Shown: positions 33,706 to 45,181 of the stretch, one piece after another
Position numbering within the stretch: position 1 is the first letter of the stretch
Layout: each line of letters begins with the position of its first letter
Source of the DNA: Rhizomucor pusillus
Lineage: Eukaryota > Mucoromycota > Mucoromycetes > Mucorales > Lichtheimiaceae
DNA: 64,000 nucleotides
NCBI GenBank assembly: GCA_900175165.2
Contig: FWWN02000285.1
Location: 91,126 to 155,125 of the forward strand
Reading direction: 5' to 3'
Position numbers and translations under genes: made by a program
Notes under the pieces: generated by a model
The model's input: only the letters and a program-made list of their open reading frames with translations
Told to the model about the DNA's origin: nothing
Databases searched by the model: none

Positions 33706-36700
33706 ATGTACCTGGAGCAGATTTGTCCTGGCCAAGTCAATCCCGGCTTCCACGCGCTCACCACATTTACTTGGAAGGCTGTTCGCTACATTGTAAATAT
33801 CTTTCACATCTCTACGCATGTCGCTGCATGACTTATATGAATATAACAGGTGTATGCAAGCGGATATAAAGTGATTCTCTTTGCCGATCCTGCCATACTC
33901 GTGCAACAGATCAATGTTCCACTCGAGCTATCTCTGGAGAATAGCAGCGCTGCTACAGCTGTCGCTGGAAACACGCGAACCGGCCAGGTATAGCGGTCGA
34001 TTTTACGAATACAAGGATGCGATCCGATTGTATTGATGATATATATTGACGACGACGTTTTAGTTGGCTGTAGCTTGCTGGGAACACGTGGCAATCTTCA
34101 AAGCCGAAATCGACGAGAAAGTAGTAAGGATACAAAAATATATATAGAGTTTAGAGTTGGAACAGCAGACTAAAGTCTGCTGTTTAACCCACGCGTGTGA
34201 CAGGACTATTGTTTGTGGAAACTAGATGATGCAATAAAGCTGGATACAACAGCCAACTGTCTGGATTGGAGCGAAAACGGTACTATTGCCAGTGACAGAA
34301 CTTGATTCCTCATAGCATTTGGGCTCAATAAGGATGTCTTAGGTTCGCTGCTGGTTGCTGGTCACAACATCTCTGTATGGCGACCGAAAGAAGGATCCTT
34401 TCCAAAGTTCCAGAAAATTTGGCAGATACGGTACAAATAGTTCTGGAGACCGTTTCATTCTCTTAGTCTCATTCACACCTTACATTCACAGTCCTGCTAC
34501 GGATATCATCATGGCAAAATTTGAGCCTCATTCAGACATGTTTATAACTGCCGGAAAAGTATGATTTGATCAGTATCTAGGATTTGAATATTCAAGTAAC
34601 ATTATGTAAATTTAGAACGACCATCTTGTTACATTGTGGTACAAGCAGAGCGCAGGTATAATCATGCTTCGATGTCTAATGCAAGTCTGCTTTGCTCAAT
34701 CTCCCTCGTTGCAGATGCGAAATATAGCTTTCTATACCTCCATCATCCGAAACCGGTTACGTACTTTGTATGGCGAAAGCTATATGGTAGTCAAAGGTAC
34801 GATTTACAGATAACAATGCATCATTTGATCTTCTCATGTTTCTATGTAGACCCGATTGCGCGTTGTTTACAATGGCACGCGATGGCATCGGCCGTTTTTG
34901 GCGCCCTATAGATTCCGAAAAACCGCACATGCTTCACATGTGTGCTGTGATAGATCCGAGCCAGTCCCTTGTCACTGCCGATCTTTCCTCGTCCGAAAAT
35001 GGAAGCGCACATATTCGTGAACATCATAGCGATGACTTTACACCCATCCATTACATAGGATGTGATGAAGTTGGCAGCTCAATTTATACTCAGTTTCGAC
35101 ATCATTCCAGGAATGATAAGCTGGATCATCGACTGCACCGAGTTCGCGACATGATACACGATACGCCGGACCTGCTATTCAGAATACAACCTGATGGATC
35201 TCTTACCCTATGGGGTGTACAGGTATGATGTACACAACATTGTGTGACTTAGAATGTGGTACTTAGCACATTGAAGTATTTGGACATGTCACCTAGACGA
35301 ATACCTCGGGTATTTGTGGTGTTACGTGTCGCGCAGGCGATAGATACTGCAGATATCCCATTCTTTCTCAACCCTGTAAACGTTCTTCACGACTTTGGTC
35401 ACATACAATCCGCATGTACGTGTTTGATGATCATGCCGAGGGACTTTTAGATGCATACTTATGGCGACGACAGCTATTATCAAACCAGCAGAGCTATCTC
35501 TTATAACGCGCAATCCAGAGGGACAATTGCGATGCTACGGGTTGAATTTGGTTGATTTTCTGGATACAGCATGCTTTTCACCTCGTCTACATTTCAAATA
35601 CTCTTGGCTTGGTCACAAGTATCCCATTAAATCCGTTAATCGAAGTCAAGGAGGAAGTCTTTGCACGATTGGGGCGGATGGTCTTGTAAATCTGTGGAAA
35701 TATGGTTCAGTTCACAATGCAAATCAGGCTTGGTCAAGACTCGATACCATTTGCTCATTGACTTCCGAGCAGCCACCTTTGTTGGCTATACCGTTGGAGC
35801 AAGGTTGTATCCTGTCCTATTTCCTACGAACGGAGATGCTAATATGAGACGTTTTACATTGCAGATAAGCATGTTGCTATCTATGACGGAAACGAAATGC
35901 GCGTATACCACTGTGAAGAAGGCGATTGTTGCATGCATGATTACATTGTATGCGAAAATGGCTGCAGCACATTCAGCTCTTTGCATACTTTCAACATTGA
36001 TACCGACGATGACAAATTGTATTATCTACTTGCTATTTCGTCTTCTACAAAGCAAGTATATACATGGCAGCTTATTATCGAAAACGATGTGGTCATACGT
36101 GTTGAATATCGAGGATTGCAGCAGTTCGACTGGGCGGACGCACCCAGCTCAGTGTTTATAGCCGATCGATGGTCTAGCAACACTGCATCAACTGCACTTT
36201 ACAACCTATCATACACTTCAGACGATATTGTTTCGGCTACGATAGCGATCGGTTCAAAAATTATATGCTACGATGTCCGATTCCAAGCAGACGACGAAAC
36301 ATTACAATGGAGAGAATTATTCACTTTTGATACGGAAATGGATGATATCCAGAAAATTCGGTTCATGCACAATGCATTTGCTATCGGTCAGTAGCTTGGA
36401 ATTGCTTCCGTAGCGTTGTCTGACAGGTCGTCCTTCCAGTTTCCGAAAATAAGCTTTTAATATCATCAAGCATACAAAGTGGACATCCTCCGAGCATGCA
36501 CAAGAGCGTACAATTCGAGTAAGTAAATGATGGGATTTTGCTACCGACTTTGCCGCTAAGACATTATCCAGTTCCAAAATTGCAGACATTGCCTGGAACT
36601 TATCGTCCGATGGGCAGTATCTGTTAGCGGTTGCATTTTCCAGAAAAGTTTCAATATACGGCGAGAAACGGGATACAAATACGGCGGAAGATTTGAATTT

Positions 36701-39700
36701 ATGGATCCCTTACATTGAATTCGATGTGCAGAGGTAAAATGTCCAATGCCTAATATGTAATAGGATGGCTAACATAATTGGAGTATAGTCTAGAGGATAT
36801 TGCTGGTCTTTGCTGGATAGACTACGGCGTCTTAGCAGTTGCTGCAGGCAGCGACTTGAGATGCTATCTTAAATGGCTCTCTCCCGATGATCACCTTTAT
36901 GAAAGTAAGTTTCTCATATATCGTCGCTGAAAATATCCAACATTTATTTCGCAACTCTAGAATCCGCACTGGATCTTCAGATGGAACCTATGTCCAATAT
37001 TTTCGATGTGGCCTATGAATTCAACGGTGCGCTGCCTCTATATCATCCAAATCATCTAATTCATTACTTGATGTGGGGTAAATCCTGTTCATTCTGAGCG
37101 GAAAGAAGGCCATTTTGCTTAACAGCTATTTTCCCTCCAGGGAAGATTGACCTTATCAATGCTGTACTGCAGTCGCTGTATCAAGTCCTGAAGCGCATAG
37201 TAGACGATGAACACGTCCTTGTCGGTGGTATACCTCCTTTAAGCATATCCGCTGTTCTCAAGCTCCAAGATGAAGAGGTAATATATCTACTTAGCGTAAA
37301 TCGTGCATCGTCTGACATTTCTATTTAGGAGTCTTCAAATATCAGATCACAACAGTATGATGCATTATTCGATGAAGAACAGGCAATTCAGGATGACGAT
37401 GAAGATGATACGAGACCCTTGGCTGCTTCTGAAACACAATATCTTACCGAATGCCTAAAATCCCACCAGCTGCCTTCTCTTTCAGAGAACGAAAGAATGC
37501 ATTTATTAGCCATGATAGATACGTTTGTAGAGGTGAATACGACATACGAGGTCATATTCTTCCAAGCGTCTAATTTCGATTTTTCGTTCAGATCTCACAT
37601 CAACGGGAGTCGTTAGACGAAAATGGCGCTCGATTCACTGCGTTGATTGAGAATCACTATCATTTGAAAGCTATCCTACCACCTGAGGATTATCGTAACG
37701 AATTGATGCCTCAAGATTTTGTCTGGGCATTGCACAGTCAATCTCAGGTTAGTATAGGACTCATCCATCCCAAGTTCGTAAACTAATTGATAATGCAAAG
37801 GATCTACTTCTCGAACGCTGCATACGGCTCTGCGGTGGAAAGTTATTGTGGAAAGATGCAAGGGAGCTCGGTATATTCTTATGGCTTCAAAAGCAAGATG
37901 CGGTGGTAAGTACAATTATGTGTACAATAATCTTTACAATATGCTCATTGGATTCTAGATTGAGCAAATGACGAGCATTGCCCGAAACACATATCTTTCC
38001 AAGGAAGTTAAAGATCCTATTGATTGTACCCTTTATTATTTGGCTTTACGGAAAAAGACAATTCTCCAGACACTCTGGCGTTCTGCAACACATCACAAGG
38101 AACAAGGTGCTATGCTCAGATTTCTGGCAAACGATTTCAGTCAACCAAGATGGCAAACCGCTGCTGCGAAAAATGCATTTGCTCTTCTAGGAAAACAACG
38201 ATACGGTATGAGAAGCGTACGAGATACTGTTGCTTTTTCCTCTAATACGTACATGTATACTTAGAATACGCCGCGGCATTCTTTTTGCTGGCGGACAGGC
38301 TTAAAGACTCTGTCAATGTTATCTTGAAGAACCTTAAGGATTATCAGCTGGCAATCGCCGTTTGCCGTGTATATGACGGTGATTCAAGTCCGTTGCTGAA
38401 AGAAATCCTGCGAAACACAGTGCTGCCTCAAGCTATCGAAAACAAAGATCGATGGTTGATTAGCATATCGTATTGGTTGCTTGACGATCTGGAGGAGTCT
38501 ATCCGCTCGTTAATCGTATGTTTCTGATTGCTCGAGGTCAGCGGTAACTTGCTAACAACGTTGATAATTTTCAGGTCCCTCTTTCTGACATTACCAATGC
38601 ATCCCATGGAGTCTCCGATTCTGCGGCAAGCGTTACCGACCCAAATCTGTTCATTCTTTACGAAGATCTGAAGCGTAAAGGTCTCTATCACAAGCAAAAA
38701 AATATCAAGCTAGACGTCAAGTTGGAATACACATTCTCTCTGAATGTCAGCAGAGCATATCAGAAGCTTGGTTGTCCAATGCTCGCACTGTATATCCTTA
38801 AGCGCTACAAACCCAAGCGAGCAATCATGAATGGCGTGACGAATGGAATAGGCGCAGAAAATACTGATCTGCTTGCAGAAATGAATGAAGCGCCAAAGGA
38901 GCACAGGGCTGCAGATCTGTTTGCGGATGAACCCCAGGTGCATAGGGCCGCCGATCTCTTTGCAGAAGAACCGACACAAACACACAGAGCTGCAGACTTG
39001 TTTGCGGATACCCCTGGACAAACACATAGGGCTCTTGATTTATTTGCAGATGAGCCAGAAGTTAGCCGTTCTGCCGATCTGTTTGCACACAGTTCTGATA
39101 TAGGCAAAGGCAGCGATCTGTTTGCAAATGAGTCACTGTTTAGTGAGAAAGAGCCTACCCATCTGTCGGAGGCCGAGCCGGTTGAAGAAGACAAATCGCT
39201 TGCGGTTTTCAAGGGATTGTCAGTGATACGATTGCTTCAGGTAATTTTTATTTATCACTCCCAGTACTTAAAAGATGGTGCTTAACATATATTAGACCGT
39301 TTTCCACACTGCTTCTGCTATATACGACAGTGCGCTAGTCAACGACAATTTCTATCGAGATACTGTAACTAAAAGAAAGCAAGACCTGATTTCGCTCGGT
39401 GAATCGATGCAGATACCACGCGCAACTATGGAGAAACTGATGATGGAAAAGAGCATCGAAGCCGATATTTTTGGGCTATATTTGCGCATTGAACCGGCAG
39501 CCGATGATCAAGATAATCTCTTTTGGACAGCGTTCAAAAATGGCTGCTTCCAAGTATTCAACATGGCTTTGAGCCACCAAGAATTCAACTTTTCCAGTCT
39601 TGTGTTTATCGAAAACTGGGCAGAGTAAGATCACTGCGCGCTGAAATGGATTCACATCGAAATTCTCACATTCTAAATAGGCGAGTGTTGACTACCTTCA

Positions 39701-42362
39701 ATTTATGGAGTCCTGTTTGCGAGAGAAATGGCTGCTCGTTAGAATCACAGGAACTGCTTCTTTATGCTTACATTTCTTTGCTGCTTGTCGTTTTGAAGCA
39801 AAGACATCTTGAGAAATCCTGGAATCTACTTGCTAATTTGCGAGCTTTCCTGGATTCGCTGACGTCTCTCAAAGATATTGAAGAAATCGTCAGGAAAGCT
39901 GTTAGCTCGGAAGCCAAGATGGTGGGTATATGCCTCTGCTTATCTGAGATCATGCTGTTAACTATTTCTGCGCTGCAGCAAACGAATTTAGATTCGGATG
40001 AATTTGAAGCTTTCTCTGATGACGATAGTCTTTTCGGTTACAACATGGAGGAAGAAGTCTACCGTCCCCATTTGGATTTCAAGGATAAAGCTCCGGGCTC
40101 TCAGTTGCTGGAGAATGCATCTTTACATTATGCTCTTTCGCAGCTCGAGGGATATATGCAGAGTTCTGAAAAAAGAACTACACTGAGCAGTAAGTGTAGC
40201 TGATAACGAATGAGAAAGATCAAGAATGCTAAATTTTCTTTGTAGCGGAATTGGTTCAATTTATCTGGACATTTATCCTTGACGCGATAGCTTATCGAGC
40301 ATACAAACTCAAGGTTACGTGCATGCACGACCTAGGAGAGGAGATTGATGGCCGCATGGTTGTGAAGCAGTTCAAAACTTTACGACAGAAGAAATATTGG
40401 CGCTCTTTGAAGACATTACGCGTTCCAGAACGGCTGTTACCCTTTGTCAACTTTTCGGTGAGCAAAATTTGCAAAGCCTTTCCGCTACATCCTTTACACT
40501 AAACTTTTGAGGTCACCAGCCTCCTGAAATAAACATACTAGCGTCAGATGAAACGGAACAGCAGCAACCTCAGCTTATATATAGCACACCAACAACGGTT
40601 CACGCATTTGCTATCAATTCTGCAAGTTTCATTAAGCGAGTTTGAAAGATGATATGCTAAACTATACTATAGGATTGTCCAGATACTGTGGCAGTTTGCA
40701 TGAAGACCGAAATCCAGGAGATTGACTTGACATCTGCACGACCTTATGGTCCGGTATGTCACATCCAAAATATGATTTTCACGGTGGATTGGCTGACAGT
40801 ATACTTCCTTGTAGCCTCCCACAGGATACTCTGATAATCACGTACAAGCAAAATCATATTATCAGAATTCTGACAGTTACCCAGACACTGAAGAAGAGGA
40901 TGAAACAAGATTGTCAGATGCAGAAACAGAGGCATCAGGCCATACTAGCAAGCATTCGCTGTTACATCATCACAAAAATCATCAACATCTATATGCTCAC
41001 GTACACGGAAAAACTCCTCTGGCAACGTCTCCAGCCAGCGGTCGAATTCATCCCGAGGAGCATTCAAAAGGACAACAAAACTCGAATATTGATACGCTCC
41101 ATGAAAGTTTGAGGAGATCATTGGGTATTAGTAAGTGATTCGTTACTTGAATACAACCAACAGCGATATTTAAAGTTGTCAAAGGGAAAGAAGGTAGTCT
41201 AACTTCGGACTCATCACGGTCACCAGCAGCAGCGAGCTCAGCAGACTCGATGGCAGAAATGGCAAGTAGTAATCAATTTTTGAACTGAGAATATCTGATT
41301 TGATTGCTCATTCTGGCATTAGGTGACGCTGAAGCGTTCAATATCAGCAACATGCGCCGAAGCACATCCTCATTTTCCATTCTGTAAGTTGACTCACGAG
41401 TTATTTCGCTAAGGTTATGCGATTCTAAAATGGTTTTCAATGTAGATATCACGGGATGTGAGATACCCAACAATAACTCACCGAGTGCCATTTTATGGCA
41501 GTATGGACAAGAACGAGAGATTGCGAAATATTATGGTTGCCGTGGTAAAGCAACCAGAATACATTTTGAACCTTTTGGACAAAAGTTTGGAGCAGGCGAT
41601 ACAAACGGCGGACTTGCATTTTGGCGTTTTGACTCGCATGCTCATTCGGATAGACCGTATTACACACTGCAGTCTTGCCACTCGAAAGCTACGAGGGACT
41701 TTGCATTCTTGGATTCCAGCAGTGTGGTCGGCACGGCAGGCACCTCAAACGCCATGAGCCGCAAAAAGGACCATGTATGCGTATGGGACACTCTGCTTCC
41801 ACCCTCAAAAGCAATGATTTTCTGTAAGTGTAATCTACAGGCAAGGAATGCATACAATCCACTAAACTTTTCATGGCTAGCACTGTTTGCGCATGATTCT
41901 GGTGCTTATGCCATTGCATACAACTCAAACAATAAGTTGCTGTTTACGGCCGGCAAGCGCGGCGAGATTGCTATTTCAGATTTGCGTCAGCGAGCGGTTA
42001 TGCATACATTTAGCGCACATCAGTCGCGAATACGCTCCATATCTATTGATCCCGAGCATAACATGTTCGTGACAGGCTCGGTGGATGGCGAGTTAAAGAT
42101 ATGGGACTTGAGTACGTACAAGCAGCAGGCCAGCTATGATACCCAACCACGCAATCGCTTCCTCGGCGCAGGCTTCCAAGCGTTCCCCGTAAGTACAGAG
42201 CAGAGTATACCTCTTCATGATTCTATTTGTAAATATTAATATCCCTTGTAGCTGAAAGCCTATGGGGTAACTCAAATCCAAATTGTTGAAAATTGTTTAT
42301 ATTCTGCGGGACCCGCCGGTATTGTTCGATGCAATATTGGCAGATCTTCGTCGCTAATATAA
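33706..42362 (+). CDS. RAV1: RAVE complex subunit, DmX/rabconnectin-3 alpha type (Rav1)
   Basis: Very large regulator of V-ATPase assembly at endosomes and vacuoles. Starts MYLEQICPGQVNPGFHALTT, continues VYASGYKVILFADPAILVQQ, and after further introns AVACWEHVAIFKAE and KLDDAIKLDTTANCLDWSEN, the N-terminal WD40 propeller. The Rav1 core follows: SPSDHLYE-like exons at 36,780-36,960, then YLSKEVKDPIDCTLYYLALR, TLWRSATHHKEQGAMLRFLA, QPRWQTAAAKNAFALLGKQR and YQKLGCPMLALYILKRYK. The C-terminal exons (41,430-42,362) form a second WD40 propeller: KFGAGDTNGGLAFWRF, LLFTAGKRGEIAISDLRQRA, MFVTGSVDGELKIWDLSTYK and IVRCNIGRSSSLI before TAA. A C-terminal propeller is a feature of animal DMXL proteins and absent from the short yeast Rav1. 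At least 20 short introns; most internal borders were not fixed. Tandem repeats lie at 38,902-39,140. Confidence 0.87.
34161..34184 (+). repeat. Perfect inverted repeat in a RAV1 intron
   Basis: AACAGCAGACT, a two-base AA spacer, then AGTCTGCTGTT: 11-nt perfect arms inside the 80-nt intron 34,124-34,203. In RNA it would form a tight hairpin between donor and acceptor. Confidence 0.8.
38902..39140 (+). repeat. Tandem coding repeat, HRAADLFADEP units, in RAV1
   Basis: Six imperfect units of 13-16 residues: HRAADLFADEPQV, HRAADLFAEEPTQT, HRAADLFADTPGQT, HRALDLFADEPEVS, RSADLFAHSSDIGK and GSDLFANESLF. DNA identity is lower than protein similarity (synonymous changes between units), so the repeat is old and its DLFA core appears to be selected. 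It sits in an otherwise acidic, low-complexity linker after the conserved Rav1 core. Confidence 0.9.
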
Positions 42363-43256
42363 TAATAAATAGAAGCTTTTTCTGCAGAGATGGTCTCTAA
42401 CATTATATTCTTCTCTTCTTCTATCTATTGTTAAACTAAGTTGGTACATAGATTTCCCTACACAACCGTTCAGGAATTGAATGCACCCTGCAAAGCGACA
42501 CATGTAAGGTTCATTGGACCTCCAGGGTAGGGGTTGGTGGTTGTTGATGGACGATGATCTGATTTCTGAGCACTGTATCCATATAAAGTTATCTGCAGAA
42601 GACCCGGGTACTATTATGCATATTGTTTACCTCTACATACGCCGTTGCTTCATACATATCTGCATGCCTGAAATCGAAGTTAAAGAAAACTTATGCATCC
42701 AATCTAGATCATTTAATTACTAGTCTAAAGAATCAACAGAAGGAATCCTGTTGCGGTCAAAAGATTGAGCCACGTCGGTTTTTGAAGCAAACCCCCACCA
42801 CTGTACTTGAATCTTCATGTCTTCCAGGGACAAATGTTGTGTAAAGAATCAATAGAGCATTTATATGCAATTGTCCGCGGAATTTAGCTGAAGCACCACC
42901 TCCCTACTACCACCAAAATGCCAACAAGGTATCGAGAGTAAGTCGCGCAGACCGACACCGCTTATTGTTGAAATACGAATACTGTAAATATCGTATTTGA
43001 AGAAGACGCATAAGAACCATATACATGGCTATTTGAGAGTATGAGCTGGTCATAAAGAATTAACGCTCTGAGCCGCACGAGGAGTGTGTAAAGTGCAATT
43101 ACGCATGGGGAAGACAAGAAGTTGGCGGGGACCGGGCCTGTGCACAATGCATCCCTTTCCGCCGAACCTTTCGCTGCTCTGTCTGCCGCATATTAACCCC
43201 CCGAAAGTTTCTTTTCTTCTTTTCCTTTGCTTGTTTCCATTCGCTTTTTTCCAGAC
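42363..43256. other. Intergenic, 0.9 kb
   Basis: 3' flank of the RAVE gene and promoter of the TBC gene (CT-rich stretch at 43,206-43,252 immediately before the start). No recognisable gene or RNA. Confidence 0.5.
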
Positions 43257-45136
43257 ATGACACAACCACTTATGGTCGATATCACGGTTGATAGCGCGAA
43301 AAACAGAACATGTGCTGCAAAGATTGATAAATTTCCTTCCATCTCAGCACCACGTAACGTGGAAAGGTACTGTAGACGATGCGCTTGCTACTAGCAGAGC
43401 CACAATGAAAAATTCAAGTCTCTGTGCGAAAGCCAACATTTATTTGATATATATATATATATATATTGGTACACATGTAGTAGGTGCGATTACTATGGAT
43501 TTAAGCAGCCGACACAGTGGATCAGTCTTGAGGAATTTATACAGTTTGAACGACAATATCAGCCTGTACTCGACTGGCAGACAAGACGATGGAATCTGAT
43601 GTTAACTGAACAAGGCTGGCCACCATTAGAGTCGCCAAAATGTAAGATGATACCTCGGAAGAGGAGAAGGAGGAGAGACTATCAACACACACGCATACAT
43701 CAACGGCTGCGTCATGCATTAACCTGCTAACTATTACCTATTTTTAGTAAAGCTGTATGTGCGCAAAGGCATACCACGCTGTCATCGAGCGGAGGCAGGT
43801 ATCATTTCCATTTTGTATTCCCGGAACAAAAAAAAAAGTGTGCAAACCGGTATCCCCGCCTCCTGCTATCACGGCTTTGTATCAGACGACAACTAATCAT
43901 CTCGTACAATGATAGGCTTGGATGCGTTACAGCGGCGCGAAAAAGTACATGGAAGAGAACAAAGGATTATACGCTAGCTTGTTGAAGCTAGCGGAAAATC
44001 TTGGTGAACACAATGAGCACAGTGAAATCATCGATTGCGGTGAGTAAGGGTTTAATTAAACAACTTTTTTTTTTATCTCCCTTCAAAGGAGAAAACAAGT
44101 GCGAAGGAGGTTCGGGGGTGGGGTGGGAATGGTTTTGGTAAATGCTGGCCACGTATCGCATGAAATAATAATATCACTAATCAATTCGCATACATGTCAT
44201 TATGTATCGCTCACAGACCTTCACCGTACGTTCCCGGACAATGCATACTTTGAGTGCACTGTCAAAGAAGACACAACCGTGGACCCTGGATCGAATCCGA
44301 GATTGTCTGCGCTGCGCCGAATTCTTTTAGCATTCAGTCTATGTGCTCCGCATATAGGATACTGTCAATCACTCAACTACCTAGCAGGAATATTCCTGCT
44401 AGTAATCCAAGACGAGGAGTCAGCATTCTGGATGCTAGTGACGACTATTCAGGATTTTTTTCCAGAGGATATGTACGACGCGACCATGGAAGGCGCTCGT
44501 ATCGATCAGACAATGAAAGTTTACTGATATTATCCCACGTCTTCTGATATTCTTAACTGATATCCATCTTCTTTAGACTGATGATGCTCGTGTACGAGCG
44601 ATTACCAGATATTTGGACCAAACTATCCGGTGACAAAAACTTCTGGGAATGCATTGATCTCAACAGTTTACCAAATATGACACTTATCACAAACCATTGG
44701 TTCTTAACACTATTTATCAATGTATTACCGATCGAGGTATGTGTCTCTTTCAAGCATGTTGATAATGACTATATTTATAAATTTTTACATTAGACTGCAC
44801 TTCGGATATGGGATTGTTTCTTCATGTAAGGAGTTTGCTGGAAGATGATTGTTGCATATCAATGCTGTAACATATTGTTTCAGTGAAGGAAGCAATGTGC
44901 TTTTCAAAGTTGCGTTGACAATCATCCAAATGAACGAGCAAGCTATTCTCGCGCTACAGGACCCCGCTGACATTTTCCCAAAACTTACAACAATGCCAAA
45001 ACGGTTGCTAGATTGCCACAGATTTATCGATCGCGTATTCTCAAATGATATAGGAAAAGATATTACGACAACAGAAATAGAAAGGCATCGTGTATTATTC
45101 CGGGAGCGAAGCAAACAACAAAACCATAAAGCATGA
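43257..45136 (+). CDS. TBC-domain Rab GTPase-activating protein
   Basis: Stimulates GTP hydrolysis by a Rab GTPase. Exon 1 (43257-43366) starts MTQPLMVDITVDSAKNRTC. Exon 2 (43484-43641) reads CDYYGFKQPTQWISLEEFI. Exon 3 (43748-43794) ends KLYVRKGIPRCHRAE, and the next exon begins AWMRYSGAKKYMEENKGLYA. The catalytic Arg finger lies in DLHRTFPDNAYF (IxxDxxR-type) and the Gln finger in GYCQSLNYLAGIFLLV (YxQ). Later blocks are MLVYERLPDIW, WFLTLFINVLPIE, ALRIWDCFFIEGSNVLFKVA and LALQDPADIFPKL. The intron after RAE seems to use a GC donor. At 44,532-44,576 the flanking exons do not join in frame by a GT...AG intron, leaving a one-base discrepancy. The target Rab is unknown. Converges with SEC39, 45 bp between stops. 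Confidence 0.85.
43447..43466. repeat. (AT)10 microsatellite
   Basis: Ten AT units inside the first intron of the TBC gene (43,367-43,483). Likely polymorphic in length; no effect on the coding sequence. Confidence 0.9.
43795..43915 (+). other. Probable GC-AG intron in the TBC gene
   Basis: The joint GAG|GCAGGT ... GATAG|GCTTGG restores HRAEAWMRYSG, the expected TBC sequence after RKGIP. The GT four bases downstream would shift the frame out of the TBC fold. Less certain than the ZWF1 case because the donor consensus is weaker. Confidence 0.6.
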
Positions 45137-45181
45137 AAGCAGTTTACATCATAGCAAAATTTGTTATTACTTTTTTTTTCT

